Shown in pieces: positions 7,299-13,800 of a DNA stretch of 14,579 bases (its first letter is position 1; each line of letters starts with the position of its first letter). The DNA lies in NCBI GenBank assembly GCA_043808035.1, contig JAZDFH010000073.1, forward strand, positions 1 through 14,579, read 5' to 3'. This stretch comes from JAZDFH01 sp043808035 (GTDB lineage Bacteria > Patescibacteriota > Minisyncoccia > UBA6257 > Colwellbacteraceae). Position numbers and translations under genes: made by a program. A model generated the notes under the pieces. That model was not told where the DNA came from and made no database searches. It was given only the letters and a program-made list of their open reading frames with translations.

Positions 7299-9119
7299 TT
7301 ATTCGTTTAATACAAAAAACATTTCCGAGTTCATTGAGGTCACGATATATCCATCTTCGTTTTTTTCACCGCTGATATAATTAAAATTTAGAGCAAAAGA
7401 TATATTTTCGTTTTTAAATTCAAAAATCATTTCGTCTTGATTTGAACCATCTTGATCTCCTTGTTGAGACAGCTTATCCAAAAATTCATTAAGGTTTGTT
7501 TGCGCGATTAGGTCCCCATTTTTTAATATAATAAAATTGTTCGTATCATTATCAATTTTAAAATGATAATCAACACCATCAATCGTTTTTGTGGTATCAA
7601 TAGTATTAAATCCCATCATGTAGTTATATTGAGAAACATCAAACAATTTTCCTGACTCTTCATCATCGGCATAAAAATTAAAATATTTATCTTCCTGACT
7701 GCTATCTTCCCACTCTCCGACATAGTCAATCCCGATAATTTTTTCAACTATTTTTTCGGGCAACGCGTAGGAGGAATAATAATCTCTTTCATCCCCCTTA
7801 TTGTTGTCCAGTTTTGCAAGATCAACGTCAAACCAAGGTTGAATACTGTCCAACCCATGCACGCTATTCAGATAACTGATTGTTGCGCTAATTTCTTTTT
7901 CATCTTCAAAAGCCACTTTAGTCGTTGATTTTTTAATCACGTTATCAATCAAAATGTTATTTTTTTCCAGAAGATTTTTAAGACGATTGACCTGACTTTT
8001 TTCCGATACAGAGAATGCGCCCCACGGACCGAAGGACGAGAGAAGAGCGATAATAAAAATGGTGATGGGGATAATTCGGATATCCTTTTTTTTGCTCACA
8101 AGAAAATATATCGCCATCCCTAAAAGCCACCATCCGAACACGAAAACAAGATAACGATTTTCAGTAATGCCGTATTCGGAAATTCGAAACCAAAGTGCCC
8201 AGAACAACATTCCGACTTGCGGAATGAGTACAATATAAAATATTTTTCCTGTTTTTTTGACCCATGAAATCTTATCTCGCAATGGGTATAGGCATACATA
8301 CGTAAACACCCCTAACAAAGAAAAACCTAAAATCATATAAGCCAATATTCCCTTTGGCCATTCCCAAAGAACAAATATCCTTATCACGTAAGCATATAGA
8401 ATTAAAAAATAGAGAGTTGTGAGCGGAACAAGCACATATTGAGAAAATAAACGTAGTTCTTTCGGGTAAATATCGGTTTCTTCGGGATATTGGGTGTCTT
8501 TCGGGATTCGAGAAAGAAAAAAAGCCGTGCTAAAAAATCCGACAATGACTACCCATAATTCCATATATCTTTCTCCCGCAATATTGATATTAAAAAGAAA
8601 ACTCACCGAAGACAGAGCGACTGAAATTCCCGCCTGAATGGCAAATGCCCAAATTATTGTAAGCATTATTGAATAAGCTAATGTTTTATTATAATGCCAA
8701 AATGTGTCTACGGTTTTTTCATCATTTTTTTTAAAGAATGGGACAAAAGTAATAAGCAATATAAATCCTATTGCCCACATTATATAGCGTATAATAAATA
8801 GACTTTGCGCCTCAAATATATTGTTTGGCAACCAGAAATAATATCCGATTAAAAAAGTTATTGCCGCGCTATTTGCGATAACTTTTTTATTAAACTCCCA
8901 CTTCCGTTGCTCCCCAAGTAGCACAATAGAAATAAAAAGAGGGAACCCCAAAGCTAAAGCCATCAGAATGCTCGGGTAAAAAGATGGTTCGTCTACATGG
9001 ATAAGTATAATGCCAACCATTGTTCCGATGGCGGCCGTTAGTATAGCCATTGGAAATCTATGTATTGCTGTTTTTATACCGTCGATTATTTTTTTAATGG
9101 AAATAAATTTGAAATTCAT
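7299..9119 (-). CDS. DUF4153 family multi-pass membrane protein
   Basis: The 606-residue protein has about 10-12 membrane helices in its first 370 residues and a soluble C-terminal domain (about 371-606). The segment RISEYGITENRYLV (312-325) matches the conserved R-x-x-E-Y-G-(I/L)-T-E-x-R-Y signature of DUF4153, a family of unknown function frequent in Bacteroidetes and Patescibacteria. The C-terminal part is rich in acidic residues and Asn, and probably faces outside, although topology was not computed. The gene stands alone and is convergent with gyrA. The ATG at 9119 has no Shine-Dalgarno site; its predicted promoter is about 60 bases upstream. Function is unknown; a role in the cell envelope is only a guess from topology. 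Confidence 0.85.
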   Translation of the reverse strand: MNFKFISIKKIIDGIKTAIHRFPMAILTAAIGTMVGIILIHVDEPSFYPSILMALALGFPLFISIVLLGEQRKWEFNKKVIANSAAITFLIGYYFWLPNNIFEAQSLFIIRYIMWAIGFILLITFVPFFKKNDEKTVDTFWHYNKTLAYSIMLTIIWAFAIQAGISVALSSVSFLFNINIAGERYMELWVVIVGFFSTAFFLSRIPKDTQYPEETDIYPKELRLFSQYVLVPLTTLYFLILYAYVIRIFVLWEWPKGILAYMILGFSLLGVFTYVCLYPLRDKISWVKKTGKIFYIVLIPQVGMLFWALWFRISEYGITENRYLVFVFGWWLLGMAIYFLVSKKKDIRIIPITIFIIALLSSFGPWGAFSVSEKSQVNRLKNLLEKNNILIDNVIKKSTTKVAFEDEKEISATISYLNSVHGLDSIQPWFDVDLAKLDNNKGDERDYYSSYALPEKIVEKIIGIDYVGEWEDSSQEDKYFNFYADDEESGKLFDVSQYNYMMGFNTIDTTKTIDGVDYHFKIDNDTNNFIILKNGDLIAQTNLNEFLDKLSQQGDQDGSNQDEMIFEFKNENISFALNFNYISGEKNEDGYIVTSMNSEMFFVLNE

Positions 9120-9180
9120 ATTTATTTTGGACTTTAACGTTTTTGTGAGCTGACAATTTTATAAAAGTGTCAAAATTTAG

Positions 9181-9209
9181 TTTATATATTTATTCTGCAA
9201 GTATAACAA
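9181..9209 (-). promoter_or_regulatory. Possible promoter of the DUF4153 gene
   Basis: On the minus strand TTGTTA (9204-9209), a 17-base spacer and TATAAA (9181-9186) would give a leader of about 55 bases. A perfect TTGACA lies inside that leader on the same strand but lacks a well-spaced -10 box. Confidence 0.4.
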
Positions 9210-9298
9210 GAAATATCGAGAAAGAGAAATACGTTTTTTTGTTTTTCTTATTTGTTATTCATTTGGAATTTTTATTCTGTTTTACGTTTTTTATCCGT

Positions 9299-9316
9299 AG
9301 TCCTATATTCAGGACT
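9299..9316. other. Small hairpin AGTCCT-atattc-AGGACT
   Basis: A 6-bp perfect stem with a 6-base loop lies three bases before the GC-rich repeat hairpin. It may be part of the same composite repeat. Confidence 0.4.
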
Positions 9317-9319
9317 CGT

Positions 9320-9347
9320 CCCGCGGCGTAGCTTTGCGGGGTTTTTT
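9320..9347 (+). terminator. GC-rich repeat hairpin followed by six T, with no plus-strand gene before it
   Basis: The stem CCCGC...GCGGG (9320-9324/9336-9340, loop GGCGTAGCTTT) followed by TTTTTT has terminator form on plus. The upstream gene runs on minus, so it would end only stray transcription before the solute-binding protein promoter. Bases 9320-9340 recur exactly, in opposite orientation, at 14256-14276, so this is a dispersed repeat. No gene is seen in 9120-9394. Confidence 0.6.
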
Positions 9348-9355
9348 CTCTAAAA

Positions 9356-9385
9356 TTGCCAACCATCTGAAAGAAACAGTACAAT
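9356..9385 (+). promoter_or_regulatory. Predicted promoter of the solute-binding protein/pilin cluster
   Basis: TTGCCA (9356-9361, five of six), an 18-base spacer and TACAAT (9380-9385) end 9 bases before ATG 9395, predicting a leader of about three bases. Confidence 0.65.
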
Positions 9386-9394
9386 AGAACTGTT

Positions 9395-10702
9395 ATGATA
9401 CAGCGGCAAAAAACTATTTTAGGAGTATTCGGATTTTTGTTTTTAGCATTTATAGTTTTACTGGTTATTGGATTACGAGATCCTGCTGAACAGAGCAAAA
9501 CAATCAATCTTACAATATGGGGGACAGAAGATTCTACGCGGGTGTGGAATGATCTTATCACCGCTTACCAAAGGCAGAATCCAAATGCGTATATTAAATA
9601 TACACAATTTCCTGAAGATACTTATGAGTCTTCTCTTGTTGATGCGTTAGCTGCCGGCGCCGGGCCAGATATTTTTATGTTCCACAGTTCATGGCTTTTG
9701 AAGCATTATAGAAAAAGCGCTCCTGCTCCGTCTGATATGATTACGCTATCGGATATACAACGTCTTTTCCCGCAGGTTGTTGAAGAAGATTTTGTCTTGC
9801 ATGTCGCTTCGGTGGATCGGCAAGGGTCAAATATATATGCTATGCCATTGTATATAGATACGCTTGCTCTTTTGTATAATAAGGATACATTTGACGCAAA
9901 GCGTATTGCGGTGTATCCGGAAACATGGCAGGATTTTAAATCCATTGTTTTACGAGTACGAGAAGTTTCTCAAGGAAAGGTGACGCAATCCGCAGCGGCG
10001 ATTGGCGGCACTACCGCAAGCGTCTCTCATGCGCCTGATATGATTATGCTTTTAATGCAACAATTTGGCGCGGATATGGTCGACTTGGATAAACGGCAAG
10101 CCCTTTTCGGTGCGGGGAATGCAGGTAAAGACGCGCTCGACTTCTATCTGCAGTTTACGAATCCCGCAAGTACATATTACACTTGGAATAACTGGTTTAA
10201 ACCGGCGATAGATTCTTTCGCGGCGAAACAAGTTGCTATGATGTTTGGATACTCTCGTGATTTACAAGCTATACGAGAGAGAAATGCATATCTCAATATC
10301 GGCATTCAGCACATGCCGCAAGTAAGTAGTGACGGCGCAATTATGAACGTTGCCGATTATTGGGGCTTGGGTGTCTCAAAAAATACCACACAGTACCGTG
10401 AATCATGGGATTTTATTACATATATAACGAAAAATACTGAAATCATGAGGCAATATACGGTTGCAACAGGAAAGTCTCCGGCGCTTCGATACCTCATCAA
10501 CGATTATTTGGCGCATCCGACGCTCGGTGTGTTTGCTGAACAAGCCTTAACGGCTCGCAGTTGGCCGAAAGTTGATCCTGCAAAAATTAACACTATTCTA
10601 GATACCATGATTCAGAGAACCCTTGATAAAAGTCTTTCGAGTGAAAAAGCGGTAAAACAAGCAGCAGAGGCGATTACGCAGGAATTGCAAAGTTGGAAAT
10701 AG
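9395..10702 (+). CDS. Membrane-anchored extracellular solute-binding protein (family 1 type)
   Basis: The 435-residue protein has an N-terminal membrane segment (about 8-27) and then a periplasmic-binding-protein fold. The start of the mature part, LTIWGTEDSTRVWNDLITAYQ, the AGAGPDIFMF segment (about 87-96), YAMPLYIDTLALLYNKD (about 149-165) and PETWQDF are typical of family 1 solute-binding proteins that feed sugar ABC transporters. There is no cysteine anywhere, so it cannot be a lipoprotein; the segment is either an uncleaved anchor or a signal peptide without an obvious cleavage site. No permease or ATPase gene is nearby. The next gene, 27 bases on, is a pilin-like protein. The ligand cannot be told from sequence. 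It could bind sugars or peptides for a distant transporter, or act as a surface receptor in the pilin system. Confidence 0.85.
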   Translation: MIQRQKTILGVFGFLFLAFIVLLVIGLRDPAEQSKTINLTIWGTEDSTRVWNDLITAYQRQNPNAYIKYTQFPEDTYESSLVDALAAGAGPDIFMFHSSWLLKHYRKSAPAPSDMITLSDIQRLFPQVVEEDFVLHVASVDRQGSNIYAMPLYIDTLALLYNKDTFDAKRIAVYPETWQDFKSIVLRVREVSQGKVTQSAAAIGGTTASVSHAPDMIMLLMQQFGADMVDLDKRQALFGAGNAGKDALDFYLQFTNPASTYYTWNNWFKPAIDSFAAKQVAMMFGYSRDLQAIRERNAYLNIGIQHMPQVSSDGAIMNVADYWGLGVSKNTTQYRESWDFITYITKNTEIMRQYTVATGKSPALRYLINDYLAHPTLGVFAEQALTARSWPKVDPAKINTILDTMIQRTLDKSLSSEKAVKQAAEAITQELQSWK

Positions 10703-10722
10703 TTTTAAAGATACGATACACT
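10693..10722 (+). promoter_or_regulatory. Weak candidate promoter before pilin 1
   Basis: TTGGAA (10693-10698), an 18-base spacer and TACACT (10717-10722) end 7 bases before ATG 10730. It overlaps the solute-binding protein stop. Co-transcription from 9356 is equally possible. Confidence 0.3.
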
Positions 10723-10729
10723 TATCAAG

Positions 10730-11068
10730 ATGCTTATGGGACTCATTACAACAGTATACGCAGAAGGATTAATTCCGTGCAGTGGTAGCGCTTGTACGAT
10801 GAGCGATTTATATCAGTTAGGATATAATATTATCAATTTCGGTCTTGATTTTGCCGCTTTGATTGCAGTTGTCGTTCTGTTATGGGGTGGTATTCTTATA
10901 CTTACTGCGGGAGGCTCGGAAGCTAGAGTATCAAAAGGAAGATCTGCCATAACGGCAGCAGTCGTTGGATTGATGATAGTTTTAGGTTCATGGATTATGA
11001 TCAATACGTTTATTTCGGTATTTACTACGTGTAGCGGATGGAATGTATTTGGAGGAATAAAATGTTAA
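10730..11068 (+). CDS. Pilin-like two-helix membrane protein 1 (T4SS_pilin/TrbC-VirB2-like)
   Basis: The 112-residue protein has two hydrophobic helices (about 38-60 and 72-97) joined by a short polar loop, TAGGSEARVSKGRSA, with basic residues. This is the layout of TrbC/VirB2-like pilins and of the T4SS_pilin family seen in Patescibacteria. Four cysteines, in two pairs (C17/C22 in CSGSAC; C101 and C112), lie outside the helices and could form disulfides if exported. The N-terminus MLMGLITTVYAEG is very short for a signal peptide: it has no basic n-region, and an in-frame stop at 10706 rules out a longer form. An alternative start is ATG 10736. The gene overlaps pilin 2 by 7 bases. The family call rests on topology and the loop pattern. 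Confidence 0.7.
   Translation: MLMGLITTVYAEGLIPCSGSACTMSDLYQLGYNIINFGLDFAALIAVVVLLWGGILILTAGGSEARVSKGRSAITAAVVGLMIVLGSWIMINTFISVFTTCSGWNVFGGIKC
11051..11055 (+). promoter_or_regulatory. Shine-Dalgarno site GGAGG deciding the pilin 2 start
   Basis: GGAGG lies 6 bases before ATG 11062, inside the end of pilin 1. It favours 11062 over the in-frame ATG at 11038, which has no such site. Confidence 0.8.
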
Positions 11069-11412
11069 AGACTATGAAAAAAATTAGTATATCACTATTA
11101 GCAACACTTATGTCGATTAAGACGGTATTTACTTTTGAATCGTCAGGTGGAGCAAGCGGATCTATTAATAATCCATTAAGGTTTGGTTCTCTTTCAAGCC
11201 TTTTGGTGGAGATTGGAAAACAATTATATTTGGTTGCGATACCTATTGTGACGATTATGATTTTATATGGAGCATTTCTTATGCTTACATCGGGTGGTGA
11301 TCCAGCGCAGTTTAATAAAGGGAAAAAAGCAATTTTGTATGCTGTTATAGGGTTTATAGTTGTTTTAGTCGCTGGAGGAATTCCGACACTTATTCAAGGA
11401 TTCTTATCATAA
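11062..11412 (+). CDS. Pilin-like two-helix membrane protein 2
   Basis: The 116-residue protein has an N-terminal signal-like segment (MLKTMKKISISLLATLMS), a polar Gly/Ser-rich stretch, and two membrane helices (about 54-77 and 89-107). The loop LTSGGDPAQFNKGKKAILYA between them aligns with the TAGGSEARVSKGRSA loop of pilin 1 and with the TAAGDEKKTGDAKNIIIYA loop of pilin 3, so the three look like paralogues. The second helix GFIVVLVAGGI closely matches GIVVALIAGGI of pilin 3. The first base of its ATG is six before the pilin 1 stop ends, so translation should be coupled. As a VirB2/TrbC-like subunit it would be a membrane pool protein assembled into a surface fibre, but no assembly ATPase or prepilin peptidase gene is in the window. 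Confidence 0.72.
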   Translation: MLKTMKKISISLLATLMSIKTVFTFESSGGASGSINNPLRFGSLSSLLVEIGKQLYLVAIPIVTIMILYGAFLMLTSGGDPAQFNKGKKAILYAVIGFIVVLVAGGIPTLIQGFLS

Positions 11413-11448
11413 ACGATAGATTTTTTTTGGAAACTATGCTTTAATACA

Positions 11449-11476
11449 TTCAACGATAACGAAAAAGGTCGTTGAA
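11449..11476 (+). promoter_or_regulatory. Inverted repeat in the leader of pilin 3
   Basis: TTCAACGA (11449-11456) and TCGTTGAA (11469-11476) are perfect 8-base arms with a 12-base loop, ending 13 bases before ATG 11490. It could be an operator or an mRNA hairpin. No Shine-Dalgarno site is seen before pilin 3. Confidence 0.45.
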
Positions 11477-11489
11477 GACATATATTAGT

Positions 11490-11819
11490 ATGAAAAAAAA
11501 TAGTATACTAAAAGTGTTAGTAGTTGCAATTGCTCTTGCTCCAAGTATGGTATATGCGCAAAGTGCGGTTCCTACGCCTGTTCAAAATTTTGGTGATATT
11601 GTCCATTTTATTGACCAAGCATCTCAATGGTTCTTTGGTTTTATTTTGGCACTTGCGGTCATCTATCTTTTATATGCGGCGTTTTTGTATTTGACGGCGG
11701 CTGGAGATGAAAAGAAAACTGGAGATGCTAAAAATATTATTATCTACGCGATAATCGGTATTGTTGTTGCATTGATTGCTGGTGGTATTACGAGTATTGT
11801 AACCAGCTTTTTTGGTTAA
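11490..11819 (+). CDS. Pilin-like two-helix membrane protein 3
   Basis: The 109-residue protein has the clearest signal peptide of the three: MKKNSILK, a hydrophobic core and a VYA|QS cleavage-like site near residue 23. A polar segment (24-46) and two helices (about 47-70 and 82-104) follow, joined by the basic/acidic loop AAGDEKKTGDAKN. The frame extends upstream to a TTG at 11472, but ATG 11490 gives the proper signal peptide. A 77-base gap with an inverted repeat separates it from pilin 2, so it may be controlled separately from pilins 1 and 2. A strong terminator follows the stop. It has no cysteine, unlike pilin 1. The family assignment is by topology and similarity to pilin 2, as T4SS_pilin/TrbC-like. 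Confidence 0.75.
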   Translation: MKKNSILKVLVVAIALAPSMVYAQSAVPTPVQNFGDIVHFIDQASQWFFGFILALAVIYLLYAAFLYLTAAGDEKKTGDAKNIIIYAIIGIVVALIAGGITSIVTSFFG

Positions 11820-11842
11820 ATAACTTGTCAAATATCTATTAT

Positions 11843-11875
11843 AAAAGCCCCCTTATAATAAAAGGGGGCTTTTTT
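11843..11875 (+). terminator. Rho-independent terminator of the pilin cluster
   Basis: AAAAGCCCCCTT (11843-11854) and AAGGGGGCTTTT (11862-11873) form a perfect 12-bp stem with a 7-base loop; the T-run extends to 11875. The minus-strand gene stop overlaps the T-run, so the hairpin probably serves both convergent operons. Confidence 0.92.
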
Positions 11876-12305
11876 ACTTGATAGTAATATCAATCTTGGT
11901 GTCTTCTGTTGTTGCTACGCAAAAATAGTTAGCTTCATCCAATAATGTTTGGACTTTTGCCTTTTCTGCTGCGTCTTTGAAGTGAGGGCCGTATGGTCCA
12001 TCAATGAAAGAAGTTCCATCTAATAACGTTACCGTCACTTGTTTGTCCGGATGAACAGCATATGCTGTTTTCGGAGGTACGGTGATAGAAATATTCTTTC
12101 CTGCCGGAATTTTAACGTAACTCGATTCTGTTACTACCTTATTCTCTTCAGGATTGAGACAAGAGGATGATTGAATTTTTACTGATGACGGCCATGGCCA
12201 GTGTATCCGGTAAATAAAAGGGATAGCCATGAGGATGATGCCAATGACAAAAAGCCATTTTATTACCTTGCCAATCCATGGGAACGGTTTTTCTTGCTTT
12301 GTCAT
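11874..12305 (-). CDS. Small membrane protein with an extracytoplasmic domain, unknown function
   Basis: I do not recognise this 143-residue protein. It has a short basic cytoplasmic N-terminus, one membrane helix (about 13-32) and a soluble domain of about 110 residues that should lie outside the membrane. Two cysteines, C49 and C129, sit near the two ends of that domain and could form a disulfide closing it. The alternating polar and hydrophobic residues (YVKIPAGKNISITVPP, KQVTVTLLDG) suggest a beta-rich fold. The ATG overlaps the stop of the SPFH gene by four bases (ATGA), and a perfect 12-base Shine-Dalgarno site lies 6-17 bases upstream, so it should be made in amounts tied to the SPFH protein. 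A direct partner role is inferred from this coupling. Confidence 0.8.
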   Translation of the reverse strand: MTKQEKPFPWIGKVIKWLFVIGIILMAIPFIYRIHWPWPSSVKIQSSSCLNPEENKVVTESSYVKIPAGKNISITVPPKTAYAVHPDKQVTVTLLDGTSFIDGPYGPHFKDAAEKAKVQTLLDEANYFCVATTEDTKIDITIK

Positions 12306-13414
12306 ACAGCATCACCTCCTTTCTTTTTCCCTACTTGCGAAACTTTCGGTTTTAGAAAAGGGATAAAAGGAATCATGTCTGTAAGCATTTTTTGAGTTTC
12401 TCCTGAAACTGTAATTTTATGTTCATTAATATTCTTCCCTGCTTTTCCTCTCTCTGTCTGAAAGATTTCGATAGCTTGTTCTCTTGAAAGGCCTGAATCA
12501 ACAAGTTTTTTTATCGAATCTTGAACATGTTGTAATTCAACACGCTCTCCATCTCTTTCTCTTTCTTCTTTTGCTTGCATTTCTGCAGCTTGAATAAGAT
12601 CATCGTGTAATAATCGGATTTCACCGATATTTAATCTATTAACGATTATTCCTAAAGATGGTTTATTGAAGAATCCGTTTGCATCTCTAATTCTTGCGAT
12701 TTCCTGTGTTCTTTCGATAATCTTTTTTCCCAACTCCCTTTGCTCTTCTTCTGAACGAGACTCAAGGCATTCGGTAACTTTTTCCCAATGTTCTCCATAT
12801 TTCTCCGCCTCGATTTTAGACGGAGATTTATGTTTAAAATATTTGATTAAGACGGAGGGGGGGAAGTGAACGCTATCAAGCTGTCCAAGTTCAGATGCAA
12901 TTATTGCGTCTATAATAACGCTCGTAACTTCTTCATCAGAACTAATAAGCTCCTGCCAGTTCTTTGGCCCCCTGTCTTGGGATGCTGCCCATTCACGGAT
13001 TTCTTGTTCGATAATCCCCACGAATATTTCGCCTACTCCATTAGCCTGTCCGCTTTCTATATAATTCATGAGAGCTTCTGGACTGTGGTAATCAGGTTGG
13101 AACGTAAAATGAATATCGATCTTGACCTCCACATTGTCTGGATGTGGAGTTCTTACTGTTATAGATAAATCCTTTCCCTCAAGGTCGTCATCATTGATTT
13201 TTTCGATTTTAATTGGAATATATCCAAAAATATATGGATATCCGAAAAAGAATCGATATCCTGATGATTTTACATAATTGATTGGTTTCTTAAAAAGAGT
13301 AACCAATGCAACATATGGAGGAGAAGCGGGAATTTCCCGAATTCCTTGCCAGATGATTGCTACTACTATGGCAACAGCAATACAGATAACACCACAAATA
13401 AATAATACATTCAT
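12302..13414 (-). CDS. SPFH/band-7 domain membrane protein
   Basis: The 370-residue protein has an N-terminal membrane helix (about 3-22). A band-7-like beta domain follows: SPPYVALVTLFKKPI near 31-45, then LSITVRTPHPDNVEVKIDIHFTFQ (about 83-106), the strand pair typical of SPFH proteins. Next come a helical region rich in Glu, Lys and Arg (about 200-325, possible coiled coil, interrupted by IIVNRLNIGEIRL) and a short hydrophobic stretch (MIPFIPFL, about 347-354) near the end. SPFH proteins (stomatin, flotillin, HflK/C) form large membrane-bound rings or scaffolds, and HflK/C bind FtsH; a link to the FtsH here is only a possibility. The frame runs upstream to TTG 13438, but ATG 13414 is preferred. 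It overlaps the next gene by four bases. The band-7 call is from pattern, not a profile search. Confidence 0.75.
   Translation of the reverse strand: MNVLFICGVICIAVAIVVAIIWQGIREIPASPPYVALVTLFKKPINYVKSSGYRFFFGYPYIFGYIPIKIEKINDDDLEGKDLSITVRTPHPDNVEVKIDIHFTFQPDYHSPEALMNYIESGQANGVGEIFVGIIEQEIREWAASQDRGPKNWQELISSDEEVTSVIIDAIIASELGQLDSVHFPPSVLIKYFKHKSPSKIEAEKYGEHWEKVTECLESRSEEEQRELGKKIIERTQEIARIRDANGFFNKPSLGIIVNRLNIGEIRLLHDDLIQAAEMQAKEERERDGERVELQHVQDSIKKLVDSGLSREQAIEIFQTERGKAGKNINEHKITVSGETQKMLTDMIPFIPFLKPKVSQVGKKKGGDAV
12311..12322 (-). promoter_or_regulatory. Full-length Shine-Dalgarno site of the small membrane protein
   Basis: On the minus strand AAAGGAGGTGAT is a 12-base match to the complement of the usual 16S 3' tail. 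It lies within the last codons of the SPFH gene, 5 bases before the ATG at 12305. Confidence 0.85.
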
Positions 13415-13544
13415 AAATTTATTCGTTAGCTCCAACAAAACAAATGCTGTATTTTTTAAGATTTAACTCTTATTTAAAAAATGTCAGTTTTTGCCTTGCG
13501 GTAGCTTATTTAATTATTAAAGAGCTTTCTATGAAAGCATGATT

Positions 13545-13573
13545 ACAATATAGTATTTTGGCATTTTTGTCAA
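13545..13573 (-). promoter_or_regulatory. Possible promoter of the SPFH operon
   Basis: On the minus strand a perfect TTGACA (13568-13573) is followed after 17 bases by TATTGT (13545-13550), or after 15 by TATATT (13547-13552). The leader would be about 125 bases and contains a small GCTTTC-tat-GAAAGC hairpin (13524-13538). Confidence 0.45.
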
Positions 13574-13634
13574 GTGATTTTTTGTTACTATTATCAAGGT
13601 GAAAAATAGCTATTTTGTAAAAAATACTATATTT

Positions 13635-13640
13635 TATAGT
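13635..13640 (+). promoter_or_regulatory. Candidate -10 box for tRNA-Leu
   Basis: TATAGT would start transcription near 13647, just before the leader hairpin at 13649. No convincing -35 box is seen. Confidence 0.3.
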
Positions 13641-13648
13641 CATGCATC

Positions 13649-13676
13649 ATATATTTTGAGTGTTCTCAAAATATAT
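13649..13676 (+). other. Perfect hairpin just before tRNA-Leu
   Basis: ATATATTTTGAG and CTCAAAATATAT form a 12-bp perfect stem with loop tgtt, ending two bases before the tRNA 5' end. No T-run follows. It mirrors the hairpin abutting tRNA-Ile. Confidence 0.65.
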
Positions 13677-13678
13677 AT

Positions 13679-13760
13679 GCCGCGATGGCGGAATTGGTAT
13701 ACGCGCATGCCTTAGGAGCATGTCTCGAAAGAGTTGAGAGTTCGAGTCTCTCTCGCGGCA
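13679..13760 (+). tRNA. tRNA-Leu with anticodon UAG
   Basis: A class II cloverleaf of 82 bases. The acceptor GCCGCGA pairs with TCGCGGC, and the anticodon stem CATGC/GCATG has loop CTTAGGA with anticodon TAG at 13713-13715. The long variable arm folds as CTC-gaaa-GAG, and the T arm GAGAG/CTCTC has loop TTCGAGT. The discriminator is A. It reads CUN leucine codons. CCA is not encoded (CAG follows), unlike tRNA-Ile in this window, so this tRNA needs the CCA-adding enzyme. Confidence 0.95.
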
Positions 13761-13778
13761 CAGAGGGAAGGGGATTAT

Positions 13779-13800
13779 GAATATGGAATAATGAAGCATG
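13779..13800 (+). repeat. Short interspersed repeat, copy at the start of the papain-like gene
   Basis: GAATATGGAATAATGAAGCATG aligns with 14292-14314 with three mismatches and one indel. It supplies the likely start codon (13791), and a partial third unit GAATTAGGAATGA follows at 13800-13812. Confidence 0.5.

Noticed and set aside
9259..9561. A 100-codon minus-strand gene opposite the solute-binding protein start
   Set aside because: It overlaps the promoter, the repeat hairpin and the 5' part of a well-supported gene, and its product has no recognisable feature.
12302..12305. UGA recoded as glycine, as in some CPR lineages
   Set aside because: The SPFH gene ends at a TGA overlapping the next ATG, and the following gene is in a different frame, so TGA works as a normal stop.
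13734..13790. TTG start for the papain-like protein
   Set aside because: The TTG lies inside tRNA-Leu, and the extra residues are the translated tRNA 3' half.
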